Positions 42,194 through 53,804 of a stretch of 64,000 nucleotides of DNA are shown piece by piece. Location: assembly GCA_014218235.1 (NCBI GenBank), contig CM024753.1:190440348-190504347 (forward strand), written 5' to 3'. Numbering within the stretch: the first letter of the stretch is position 1; each line of letters begins with the position of its first letter. The translations under genes and the position numbers were made by a program. The DNA is from Colocasia esculenta (lineage: Eukaryota > Streptophyta > Magnoliopsida > Alismatales > Araceae). The notes below the pieces were generated by a model. The model had not been told where the DNA came from, made no database searches, and saw nothing but the letters and a program-made list of their open reading frames with translations.

Positions 42194-44452
42194 ATGGATT
42201 CCAAAGGTTTCATAGCTGAGGGTCATTCCATAAATAGGCCACCATTCTTTAATGGGACGGACTATTCTTATTGGAAAAACAGAATGCAAGTATTTTTAAG
42301 GGCCCAGAACTATGAGATCTGGAAAGTAGTGGAAGTGGGTCCCTATGAAAACCAGGGAGAAGAAGACACCTAGACTAGGGAACAAATAAGGAAAGCTACA
42401 TTGAATTATAGTGCCATGAACATGATTCAATGTGCTGTCCATCCCAAAAAGTATTTGAGAATCTCAATGTGCAAATCTGCCAAGGAGATGTGGGATTAAC
42501 TCAAATTACTCTATGAGAGAACATCACAAGTAAAGGAGACTAAGACAAATATTCTAGTTTCAGAATATGAACTTTTCATGATGTAGCCTAACGAAAATAT
42601 TTCTGAAATGTTTGCCAGGTTCATGGTGATTGTAAATGGATTAAAGGCCTTGGGTAAGGAATATACAGATGCAGACTTGGTAAGAAAAATCTTACGTTCA
42701 CTTTCTTCAATTTGGCATACAAAGGCCACTGTCATTGAAGATTCAAAAGATCTGTCCAAAATCTCTTTGGATGAATTGATTGGATCCTTAATGACATATG
42801 AAATCAACTTAAAAAGAAATGAAGAACACATAATTAAGACCAAGCCTATGGCACTTAAGGTCTCTTCAAGCAATAAAGATAAAAGTCAGGAAAAGACAAG
42901 TTCTGAGGAGTCTGAGTCAAATGAGGATGAAATTGCCCTCATGACCAGGCAATTCAGAAAATTCTTGAAATACAGAAAAGGAAAAATGTCTGGGAAAAAG
43001 AAGTTTTTCTCAGGTAAGAAAAACACTTCCTCTTCTAATTTCAACAAGAATCACAAATCTGACGAAAATATTGTCTGTTACAGGTGCAACAAACCAGGAC
43101 ACATGAAGGGAGAGTGTCCTGAGAACAAGAAGGAAAAGCACAAGAAGTTCCAGAAATTTAAGAAGCCAAAGGCCATGGTAGCCACTTGGTCTGATGAAGA
43201 CTCAAGTGAGGAAGAAGAAGAGAAGAAATCCTCAAGCTCTGAAAGTGAGGAAGTTTGCTTCATGGCCAACAATTCTGAAGAAAAGGTAAATACTTCTTTT
43301 GAAGACTTTACTGTTGAAGATTGGCAGGATGTGTATGCAGAATTAGTTGAAAAATATTCTGAATTGAGAAAAGAAAACAAACACATCAAAAAGAAAATTG
43401 AAAATCTTTATAATAACCAATCTTCAAACCATAGAATTTGTGAACTGGAAACTGAAGTAACAGAATTGCATGAAGAAAAAGAAAATCTCCTGAACCTTAT
43501 TGATGAACTAAAACATGCCTCTCAAAAGGCCTCCCAAGAATTCAAAAACTTAACTGAAAAGCTGGAAATTGAAAAACAAGAAAAACAACAGAAGATTGAA
43601 GAAATTGAAACTCTTAAAAACCAGCTAAAAGAAAGGGATGAAGTTATCCAAACCTTCACAAAAGGTAAAGATAACTTAGAGGCACTGCTAGGAACCACCA
43701 TGACAACCACCTCTCATGGATTAGGATTCAACAAAAAGAAACCCATGAAAGACAAATCTGGTGAGAAAAAGGGCAAAGCACCACTAATTAAATTTGTCAA
43801 GGGTCCTAATCTTGAGAACATAGAAATTCAACAAACAGCAAACAAAACTTTAAACAAAACACAAAACAAAGCAAAAACTCAAAAACAAAATAAGACAATC
43901 AGGTCGACACAGTCCCCTAACAGGTCGACACCAGTCCACAAGAACAAGGCTTCTGTGGCTGCTATGTCGACACCAGTACAGGAGAAGTCGACCTGCTCAA
44001 CATCAAAAGCTGCAAACAACTCAACCAAAAATTCAAATAAAAATTTGAAAAATAAGAAAAAGTCAAAATAAATAATTCATGAAAAACCTTGGACCTCCAA
44101 GACAACATTTCAAGATGATTGGACCAATCCTTGGAGCCAATGGTATGATAACCATGTTGGTATCATCCTCAATTCCTTTATCCAAATCTCTTGATGTACC
44201 AACAAAATCCCTGGATTCCACCTCCTCATCTGAACTCCAATTTTCAAATGAAAACTCCCCTCCTACCAAAAACCAAAATCTTGGTGCTTTCATTCCTAAA
44301 AGAAAGAACAAACAGAAAAAGGCTGAAAACACCAATGTAACAAAACAAAAATAAAAATAGGTCAAATTTGGGTGAGAAAAGATTTACTGACAATGTTCAA
44401 ACATTCTGATGGTCCCAACTCTGTTTGGGTACCAAAATCTTCTCTCCACTGA
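42194..44452 (+). pseudogene. gag: Sire-2 gag, degenerate
   Basis: ATG 42194 starts a Gag N-terminus homologous to Sire-1. In-frame stops occur at 42371 (TAG, the same codon as in Sire-1), near 42497 (TAA) and near 42584 (TAG). From 42608 the same frame runs open to TAA 44069-44071. It encodes the capsid region, a zinc knuckle CYRCNKPGHMKGEC near 43075-43116, a Glu/Ser-rich segment and a long Lys/Glu-rich coiled coil. A linker follows whose codons contain four GTCGAC sites (43903, 43924, 43966, 43987). A short ORF in another frame (44079-44354) covers the next part. The VWVPK tail near 44423-44437 precedes TGA 44450-44452. Non-functional as read. Confidence 0.85.
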
Positions 44453-47400
44453 TCATTTTGCAGGAAGGTCGTGCACCCAACACCAATGTATGGTTTCTTG
44501 ACAGTGGGTGTTCACGACACATGATGGGAGACAGAGCCAAATTCTCATTCCTGCTTGAAAAGGAGGGAGGGTCAGTTACATTTGGAGGTAAAAATAAAGG
44601 AAAGATCATTGGATCTGGAAAGGTTGGTCAAACTTCTTCAAACTCAGTAGATAATGTTTTATTAGTTGATGGTCTTGATTATAATTTGCTCAGTATCAGC
44701 CAACTATGTGACAAAGGTCACAAAGTTGTGTTTGAATCTGATTTTTGTAAGATAATTGATTCATCAACTGATAAAATCAAATTCTTTGGAAAAAGAGAAA
44801 ACAATGTCTACATGATCAACCTTAATAAAAACTTTTCTGAAAATCTTTGCTTTGTTGCAAATAAAGATGAAATTGCATGGACTTGGCACAAAAGACTTGG
44901 CCATGCAAGTTTCAGAACATTGAATAAGTTGTTAAGACTGAACTTGGTTAAGGGTCTTCCTGAATCTTTTTCTAATGTTGAAGATCAAGTTTGTGGGATA
45001 TGTGCTAAAGGAAAACAAACTAGGAAATCTTTTAAAACCTTCAATGAGGTACTTACATCTAGGCCACTAGAACTTCTTCACATGGACCTTTTTGGGCCAA
45101 CAAGAGTTCTAAGCTTAAGTGGCAAGAGATATGGGTTTGTAATCATTGATGACTTTACTAGATTTACTTGGGTTATCTTTCTATCCCACAAAAGTGATAC
45201 TTGCCTTGAATTCAGGAATTTCTGTACCACTATCTTAACAACTTATCCATATAAAATCAAAAACATTTTAACTGATCATGGGGGTGAATTTGATAACACA
45301 TCCTTTTTGATCTATGTGCTGAATTTCAAATATTTCACAAGTTTTCTTCACCTAGAACTCCAGAACAAAATGGAGTTGTGGAAAGAAAGAATAGAACTCT
45401 TGTGGAAATGGCTAGATCCATGCTCTTAGGAAGTAATCTGCCCAAATCCTTCTGGGCTGAAGCTGTTAACACAGCCAATCATATCCTAAATAGAGCTTTG
45501 ATCAGACCAAAGATCAGAAAAACCCCCTATGAATTGTTGAAAAAAAAAAGCCAATGTTTCTTATTTCAAAACTTTTGGGTGCAAATGCTTTGTACACAAT
45601 AATAACAAAGAAAACCTTGACAAGTTTGATGCTAAGAGTCAGGAAGCTATCTTCCTTGGCTATTCTGAAGTGTCAAGGGCTTTCAAAGTGTACATTCTAA
45701 AAACCAAAACTGTTGAAGAATCTCCACATGTTATTTTTGATGAAAATTTCTTTTCCACTAATGATTCTAAATCTTGCAGGGAAAGACAAGACAATGAAGA
45801 GGATGACCTCATTGTGGATTCTTCACCAACTGTTGAGGAGCTTGTCAATAATGAAGAGAACCTGAACAACAACTCACCATCTTCAAGTGGGTCAGGTAAC
45901 ATTGCTCCAGAAGTGGGTACTTCTCAACAGGTAATTTCTGAACCTCGATATCTGAGAGATCACCCATTAGACAGTGTAGTTGGCAATTTAAATGATAGAG
46001 TAAGGACCAGATCATCCTTCTTGCAAAATATTGAAAAGACCCACTAGCTCTAATTTCCCAAATTGAACCCAAGTCAATTGATGAAGCCTTATCCAGTTCT
46101 GATTGGATTAATGCCATGCATGATGAGCTTCATCAATTCGAAAGAAATCAAGTATGGGAATTAGTACCTAGACCTAGTGACCAAGCAGTGATTGGTACTA
46201 GATGGGTTTTAGAAATAAGTTAAATGAAACTGGTCAGTAATTAGAAACAAAGCTAGGCTAGTTGCAAAGGGGTACAACCAAGATTTGGAATTGACTTTGA
46301 AGATCATATGCCCCTGTAGCTAGACTAGAAGCTGTCAGAATTTTCCTTGCTTTTGCATCCTCCATGAAATTCAAAGTCTATCAAATGGATGTCAAAAGTG
46401 CATTCTTAAATGGATATATAAAGGAAAATGTTTTGTTGAACAACCTCCTGGATATGAAAATGAAAAATATCCTAACCATGTTTTCAAGCTTAATAAGGCT
46501 CTCTATGGTCTTAAGCAAGCTCCAAGAGCTTGGTATGACCGGTTGAGTTCCTTTTTACTTGAAAAAGGATATTCTAGAGGTAATGTTGATCAAACATTGT
46601 TCACAAAATAGTTAAAAATCAAATAATTGTAGTCCAAATTTATGTTGATGACATAATATTTGGATCAACCAATAAAGGCCTTTGCACTGAATTTTCAAAT
46701 CAAATGAAGAATGAATTTGAAATGAGCTTAATGGGAGATTTAACATTCTTTTTGGGATTGCAGGTTAACCAAACACATGAAGGAATCTTCATCAGTCAAA
46801 CCAAATATGTCAAGGAGCTATTAAAGAGGTTTGACTTTCAGAACCTTAAGCACTCAAGCACACCAATTGCAATTAATGCTAAACTAGAAGAAGATCCATC
46901 TGGTAAGTCAGTAGATCCAAAGACCTACAGAGGTATGATTGGCTCTCTGCTCTATCTTACAACTTCTAGACCTGATATTCAGTTTTGTGTGTGTTTATGT
47001 GCTAGATTCCAATCTAATCCTAAAGAAAGTCACATGCTTGCTGTTAAACGAATCTTCAAATATCTTGTTGGAACATGTGACTTAGGTATTTGGTATCCTG
47101 CTGGTTGCAAGTTAGATCTGTTTGCCTATTGTGATGCTGATTATGCTGGGTGCAAATTAGATAGAAAAAGCACAAGTGGCTTGTGTCTATTTCTAGGTGG
47201 GTGCCTTATCTCTTGGGCTTCTAAGAAGCAACATTCAGTTGCTCTGTCAACTGCAGAAGCTGAATATGTTGCAGCAGGTAGATGTGGAACTCAGATTCTC
47301 TGGGTGAAACATCAACTTCTTGATTACAACCAAGATTTAGGGTGTGTACCCATCCTATGTGATAACACTAGTGCCATAAATTTGTCTAAAAACCCCATTC

Positions 47401-47591
47401 AGCACTCCAGAACAAAACACATTGAAATTAGACATCATTTCTTGAGAGATGAGGTTGCCAAGAAATCCTTTGAACTCCACTTCATTGAAACTGAAAAACA
47501 AATTGCAGACATATTCACTAAACCCCTTCCTGAAAACAGATTTTCATCCTTAAGGAGAGAACTTGGTCTTTGTAAATGTCCACCTTCTTGA
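44425..47591 (+). pseudogene. pol: Sire-2 pol, degenerate
   Basis: Protease motif WFLDSGCSRHMMG near 44491, GAG-pre-integrase (TWHKRLGHAS) near 44881, integrase HMDLFGPTR and TDHGGEF near 45275. Frameshifts follow near 45310-45390 and 45545. The RT domain contains MDVKSAFLNGY near 46387 and, after further small deletions at 46200-46310, near 46435 and near 46610, the YVDDIIFGS motif near 46640. The last segment, 46704-47591, is open and contains RNase H (CDADYAG, KKQHSVALSTAEAEY). It ends at TGA 47589-47591 with the conserved LRRELGLCK tail. The N-terminal half of RT is the most damaged part. Non-functional. Confidence 0.87.
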
Positions 47592-47731
47592 TCTCTCTCA
47601 AGGTTTGGGTTGAGTGTTATGCATTGTCTAAGGGGGAGTTCTTTGCATTTCATAATTCTTTGCTTCCTTGAGTTACATTGTTCATATCTCTCTCACTTTC
47701 AATTCTATTCCCCTTTTTACAATAAATTCTC

Positions 47732-48185
47732 CAACTCTTATTGTGTTGAAATTTCTTGGTATATCAAATGGTGATTTGGAGAAGGACAAGTTATGCTTGT
47801 CTGGACACTTTCACTATGCGAGAGTATATGTCTCCGCCAAGTACTAAGAAATTGATATGCAATTGTTGAGGGGGAGCTTTTATTGTTCAAAGAGGATACT
47901 ATTTCTGATTTCAAAAACTTGCTTATTTTCACTTCCATTTCTTTTTGATAATGAATTCTTCAACTCTTATTGTATTGAAATTTCTTGGTATATCAAATGG
48001 TGTTTGGAGAAGGACAAGTTAGGCTTGTCTAGAAACCTTTCATTATGCGTGAGTATATGTCTCCGCCAAGTACCAAAAATGGATATGCAATTGTTGAGGG
48101 GGAGTCTTTGTTGTCTAAGAAGAAAACTTTTCTGATTTCCAAAATTTCGTATCTTTATTTTGATGAAAAGTGGTTGAAATCATCA
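47732..48185 (+). repeat. 229-bp tandem duplication containing hairpin and PPT-like tract
   Basis: The word CAACTCTTATTGT starts both copies (47732, 47961). Shared blocks are TTGGTATATCAAATGG, the ACAAG...CTTGT hairpins (47786-47800, 48014-48028), TCTCCGCCAAGTAC and TGAGGGGGAG. Confidence 0.85.
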
Positions 48186-49229
48186 TCTCAGGGGGAGCTA
48201 GAAAATTCACAAGTCATGACTTTGCAAAATTAAAACTTTTCTTGAATCTCATCAATTCCTTGCATGATGTCATCATTTAGAAGTCTAGAGTCTCAAAATG
48301 AACCCTTGAGTGATCTATTATATTTTTTACTAATCAACTTTCAACTATATCTCTCAACCCACAGAAATTCAGATTCTTCCTAGACTAAACATCAACTTGT
48401 GCCTTGAACTTAAAACATTTCCTTGTTTGCAACTGATGATTGGATGTATTTGATTTCTATCTCACAAACTCTCCAAAATTTTTAAAATTCAACAGAGCAA
48501 TGACACTTGTGCTGAGAAACTGCACACCTTCACAATGAATGAAGTGCCATGTATGTCATGAGGCACTATTGCTAACTCTGTTCAAAGGGGGAACAAAATA
48601 AAAATAAATTCAAAACAAAAGCAAAATGTGCTATACTTTTTGATGATGACTGAGTAACTGGAAATATTGGCGTCTACAAAACGTATATTTTCATGTCAAA
48701 AGGCCATCATTTACCCCTTTGAGACTTGACAATGACTAAATCTTAAGTATCCAGGGACTATGGTGTGTAAAAAGCACTAGTACTTGAGTGAAAGAGATTT
48801 ATGTCATTTGATAGTTTGTTTAAAGAACAAAATGTGAGCATTATTAGAGATGTGTCTAGAAAGAATCATCTTCATTCCTCATCAAGTTGTTCTTTGAGAT
48901 TGTGTTTTATTTTCAACACAATTGCATTTAGTCTAGATGACATCTTTAATTCTTTAAAGTTGAGAAATATGGTAGTTTATAGTTGATTGTTAGATATATT
49001 ATATCCCTCAATTTCTCATTTTGTTGATTCAAGTCTTGGAATGCTAATATCCTATTGGAAATTGTTTGAAAAACTTGAATTGTGATGAATCTTTTGAAAA
49101 ATATAACAAATGAATTTTTAAGCCTCTTAAAAATCCTTGAAATGATAATTCCTCTCATTGTTCATCATTCTAAAGATGTCCCAAAATTTCTCAAAAAATT
49201 CTCACACAAAATCTCAAATTTTCTTCAAA

Positions 49230-49290
49230 GGCCAGGTCGACACACTCCTATCTCATGTCGACACATACCCTAGGTCAGGTCGACACTACT
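49230..49290 (+). promoter_or_regulatory. GTCGAC palindromes upstream of Sire-2 ORF2
   Basis: CAGGTCGACAC, ATGTCGACACAT, CAGGTCGACAC and GTGTCGACAC in about 60 bp, mirroring the U3 cluster. One more GTCGAC lies near 49405. Confidence 0.5.
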
Positions 49291-49534
49291 CTCTTCCTGT
49301 GTCGACACTGCCTTCTTGCCAGAACCTTTTAAACCGTGGGTTCAGGATAAGCCTTGTTGTTTCTGCGGGGTAGTGCACCACTGCAAAACCCTTTTAGACA
49401 TCAGGTCGACCCGACGGTCGCTCTCTTCTCATTTCCGGCAAGAAATCTCACACATCTCTCCCTCAATCAAAACCCTTTCTCCATCATCTCTCTTCTCCTT
49501 CATCAAACCCCGATTCCACTTCATCCTTGCAAAC

Positions 49535-51520
49535 ATGGTGAGAAAGATGGGTCCTCGCCGTGGAGCAAGATCCCAGGCTTCGTCCAGGCCGGTTCCTGCA
49601 GAGGATGATGTTCCTCAATTGGAAAGAAGAACAAAAAGGTGCAATGACCCTGCATAGCAACCAAGGTCCCCCTCTGCACCTCAGCCAGCACCCAAGAGAG
49701 GTAGACCCTCATCTTCAGGCAAAGGTAGGGTTTCTAGACCAGAGAATCCGGGCTCATCTTCAGGAGATTCTACAGAGTCATCATCTTCGTCTTTGTCTGA
49801 GTCTTCCAAGCCTAAAGACACCCCTAGTGAAGCCAAGCTTATTCTAAAGCCCAGGATAGTGGACTTATCAGATGTTCAACTAGCAGACACATTTCCAAAA
49901 ATTCAGACCTATTTCTCCTTTCAGTCTTGGTTGCCTTTCATTTCTGAGTTTCAATTCAGTTATCCAAGACTTGTTAGGGAATTTTACAAGAACCTAAAGT
50001 GCACAGATGAAGGGTATGAATCAAAGGTTAAGGGAATAGCCATTGACATGCCGACTGATATAGCTGCCTCTATTTTCAAAGTACCAGATGAAGGGGCAGA
50101 TTATCATCAATTTGAATTTGATCTTCATGAAGCCTATTCTATCTTGACGGGCCTACCTTTTGATGCATCTGATCCCAAACAAACCCATGTTACCAGATTC
50201 AACACAAATTCCCTTCCCCCTGTGTTGAGAGTCCTCCACCACATATTGACCACCATTATCACTCCTCAAGGTGGTGGAAGGGATAGGTTGACAGATATTC
50301 AGAGGTTTATTCTGTATTGCATGGTCAAAGATATCAAAATCAATCTTCATGTCATTATGTATCAAATCATATCTGAAACAACAAGGGAGGACCTCAAAAG
50401 ATCTCTACCATATGCTGCACATCTGACCTCAGTCTTCCAGCATTTTGGTGTGTCCTTGGAGAATGAGAAATCCCAATCTATTCCTAAGCCCAACATCTAC
50501 ACCTTGAAGAATATTAAAAAATTTATGGGATTTAGATTGGAGGGAAATCAAGTTAGGAGAGGGCCAGTTGTGATTGAGGCCCCCCAAGCTCAGGAGGAAC
50601 AACCTTATGATCAAGGGGAACAACCCCAAGCTCAGGAGAAACAGCCTCAAGATCAAGGGGACCAGCCCCAAGCTCAAGAGGAACAGCCTCCAGCTGAAGG
50701 GGACCAGCCCCAAAGTCAAGAGGATCAGCCTCCTTTGAATGAGGAACAGCCTCAAATTTCAACTGGAGGTGACATTCCTTTTCATGCCCCACTCTCACCT
50801 CAGTTTCCCCATTTCTCTCCTCAACCCAATTTTCAAGCATCCACATCTTCTGGTGGGCCTCCTGTTCCACCAAAATTGATCTCCTTCCTGAATGATAAGT
50901 TTGAAACCTTGAACTCCTCCATCCAAACCATGTCCGAAACATTTGAGTTGAGGATTCAACAGTTGGAGAACACTGTATCTGTCAAATTCATAGAACAAAA
51001 AGCTACCTCAGACTATGCAGCTCAAAGATTCAACCGACTGATTGGTACCATGGCAGATGCCTCATTATAGCTTAAGGAGCACCAGCAAAAGTTAGAGATA
51101 GTACTTCAAGGAATTTTGGCAAATTCCCAAGTTGATGTCTTTAACACCAATCAGACATTACATGAGATCACCAGCACTAGACTATCTTTTGCACATTTTG
51201 TGGATGACTTGGAGAGCATGAGGAACTTCAATGAGCACATTGATACACAGATATCTGATTTGACAAAGGAATTCAAGATAATGCAAAGACCTGGTTGGTC
51301 AGCTGGATCATCATCATCTTCACAACCCATTGCAGCTGATCTAGCCAGAATTCAAGCTACCTTGTTAGAAAATTCAGATAGAATGGAACACTATTTACAC
51401 ACCAAACTGACAACCATTCAAGATCAAATCAAGACCAACTTGACTTTTATGGAGAAAATAATGTCTGACATTGAGACCATTTTACTTCCCCTTCCTCCTC
51501 CTCCTCCATCTTCTACTTAA
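49535..51520 (+). pseudogene. Sire-2 ORF2 (extra 3' ORF), two nonsense codons
   Basis: ATG 49535 opens a frame of about 660 codons, interrupted only by TAG 49655-49657 and TAG 51068-51070, both plausibly former CAG Gln codons. In order it encodes: a basic N-terminus; a Ser-rich linker; a conserved alpha-helical region (about 49850-50560) matching Sire-1 ORF2 and resembling the putative plant transposon protein domain (PF20167 type, by eye); and a Gln/Glu/Pro repeat (about 50580-50760, QPQAQEE-type units). A long coiled-coil C-terminus ends in a Pro run. I see no signal peptide or membrane segment. Its persistence in two diverged elements suggests selection at the family level. Function unknown. 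Confidence 0.75.
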
Positions 51521-51925
51521 TGTAATTCTTCTTTTGATGATGTCAAAGGGGGAGAAGAAAGAAAGAACAAGAAATGTTTGTAATCTTGGAATGATTGTAA
51601 TGGTTCTCTTGATGAATGAAATGAAATGCTTTTCTGCTTAGCTTGAATGATTTTCTAAATTGTGTCTTCAATGTAATTGAAAATCTTTTTGTGAATGTGA
51701 ATGAATGAATGCTTGTCAAGTTACTTGTCCTTCTTTATGCACTAACTTACTTCAAGTTACATTATACTTCTCTAGTACAATCATCAATTGTGAATAAGCC
51801 ATATTTAAAGGTCTTTAACAAGCATGAACATGAACAAAAATAAGGACATTGAATAACCAAAAATTGCTTAAAATCACATCTCATTCAAAACCTCATTGAC
51901 ATATGGATTTAATGTTGCCATCATC

Positions 51926-51939
51926 AAAAAGGGGGAGAT
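51926..51939 (+). other. Sire-2 polypurine tract
   Basis: AAAAAGGGGGAGAT, identical to the Sire-1 tract, abutting the 3' LTR. Confidence 0.93.
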
Positions 51940-53651
51940 TGTTGGGTTGAGTGTATATTCATATCGTTTCCCTCCTATTTTGATGATGACAAGAAGTGAT
52001 TTTAAAGCAATTTAAATGAAACATGTCAAAAACATCATACCTGAAGTCAATGTTCAAAAAGCATGTTTTAAATCACATTTATCATTTATGTTCATGATAA
52101 ATCATTTAACTAATGATATATGTGTTTAATTTTCAGGTACAAACACTTTTTGCAAAAGAAGTGTCGACACACCCCTCAATGGTGTCGACACAACACCTCA
52201 GTCTCAAAGGCAAAAAGTTGAAGAATTGCCTAGACTGTGTCGACACTAGTCCAGAAACAGGTCGACACGAGTTGCAGATTTCAGGATTTACACTACCCAG
52301 GTCGACGCACTCTCAGGGCAGGTCGACACTGGATCCTGCTCCCAGAACGGCTATTTTCAGTACCAGGATAGCTGGTCGACACAATACCAAAGCAGGTCGA
52401 CATTGGATCAGTTCCCAGAATAGCCTGTTTCAAGATTTGGGCAGTGTGTCGACACCACCACCAGGGCAGGTCGACACACTACGGAAAGTTTGCAACTTAA
52501 ATTGGATGTTTGCCACGTGTTAGCCTAGGGCGATGGGGTATCAACCTAGAATCGTGTGCCCTTGTACCCAAAGGGTATCTTTGGAATCTTTTGGGTATAA
52601 AAGGTCCCTAATCGGCCCCCCATCACATCAGAAGAGACCCAACTAACTCTTAGAGCCTCCAAAAAGTTTCCTGGCGGCTACAAGAGGTCGTCTCCCTCCT
52701 CTGCTCTACGTGTGCTTCCAGAAGACCAATTCTCACCAATTCAAGTGTGAGAATTGGAGTGTGATCCTTGTAGAAACCTCTGATGCATCCCAAGGAAGCA
52801 GATCCAGTAGAAGCCTTCGTTGGAGAAGAATTCAAGGAAGATCCAACAATTCCAAAGTGCACAGCATCGGTTTTGGACTTCAAGATTGCAAGCCTCTTCC
52901 CAATCCAAGCTTCTACAAGGGAGTACACTTGAAGAACGAAGTTATTTAATACAATTCATTGTACTTCTATTCTTCTGAGATATCTTTTGAGATTATGCAA
53001 GTGCTTCTGCATAGCTCTCATTAGTGCTCTCATTTTCGACTAGATCTGTTGCTAGAAGGTCTATGTCTTGAGTTGGTGTCTAGCAAGTCTTATGTGAGCA
53101 TTGTGCTCAAGTTGTGTGAGCATTGTGCTCAAGTTGTGTGAGCAATGTGCTCAGGTTGTTGTGAGCCGTTGTGCTCAGTTTGAGTTGTCTAACTCAAGGT
53201 TGTGTTGAGCAGTCTTGCTCAGTTGTTCTAGAGTAGTCTTACTCTAGAACTTGTGTGAGTTGTAAGCTCTCAAGTGTTGGAGTTGTTAGGCTCCAGTAGG
53301 TGTGTTAACCAGTTGTTTTTAGTGAATCCTCACGGGGTGTGAGGGGTGGATGTAGGAATCACTTGGGTGATTTCCGAACCACCTAAAATTCCTTGTGCAT
53401 TTGTCTAATTGTGGTTTGATCATTTCATCCGTTAGATGCTTGCATAGGATCGGTTAATATTCACTTAATCAACTTGTTTCACATCTATTTTACCAACTCA
53501 CTCAAATCTCATCAGATCTGTGGTTTTTCACTGATAAAATTGCCTCTGATTCAAAAGTGTTTTTAAATTGTATAAGCTTCCGCAAAAAGTGGCAAAGATC
53601 TATTCATCCCCCCCTTCTATATCTTTTCCTCACCTTCACTTCGATCCTTCA
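51940..53651 (+). repeat. Sire-2 3' LTR (1712 bp)
   Basis: TGTTGGG...CCTTCA, matching 40384-42072 with scattered substitutions and one extra GTGTGAGCA-type unit near 53115-53145. It is followed by the TSD TCCCT at 53652-53656. Confidence 0.94.
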
Positions 53652-53656
53652 TCCCT
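53652..53656 (+). other. TSD of Sire-2 (right)
   Basis: TCCCT, identical to 40379-40383. Gypsy copy B sequence resumes directly after it. Confidence 0.9.
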
Positions 53657-53804
53657 TCTTCTATTGCTTGTTTGAAACTTGCCTCTCACTCGTGTCAATC
53701 ACAAACCATTCATTAAACACGAATATTGATATGAAAAGTAAAGGGACAGTGCTGACTATGAACAATATGTACATAGATAAGGGGAGGTGGCTCACAAAGT
53801 CTCC

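Larger units (their letters stand above)
47592..49534 (+). other. Sire-2 noncoding region between pol and ORF2
   Basis: No gene. It contains a 229-bp tandem duplication (47732-47960 and from 47961), each copy carrying the conserved hairpin module and a GTTGAGGGGGAGC PPT-like run. Further GGGGGAG runs lie near 47631 and 48190, and a segment matching Sire-1 3' noncoding DNA near 48650. GTCGAC palindromes at about 49232-49290 and 49405 sit 120-300 bp upstream of the ORF2 ATG. Confidence 0.72.
40384..53651 (+). mobile_element. Sirevirus-like Ty1/copia retrotransposon 2 (Sire-2), complete
   Basis: A complete 13.3-kb element with LTRs, PBS, gag, pol, 3' noncoding region, ORF2 and PPT, flanked by TSD TCCCT. 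It is nested in gypsy copy B just after pol. It is related to Sire-1 throughout but clearly distinct in LTR sequence and palindrome type. LTRs differ by roughly 2 percent by eye. Gag and pol are multiply disrupted. Confidence 0.93.
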
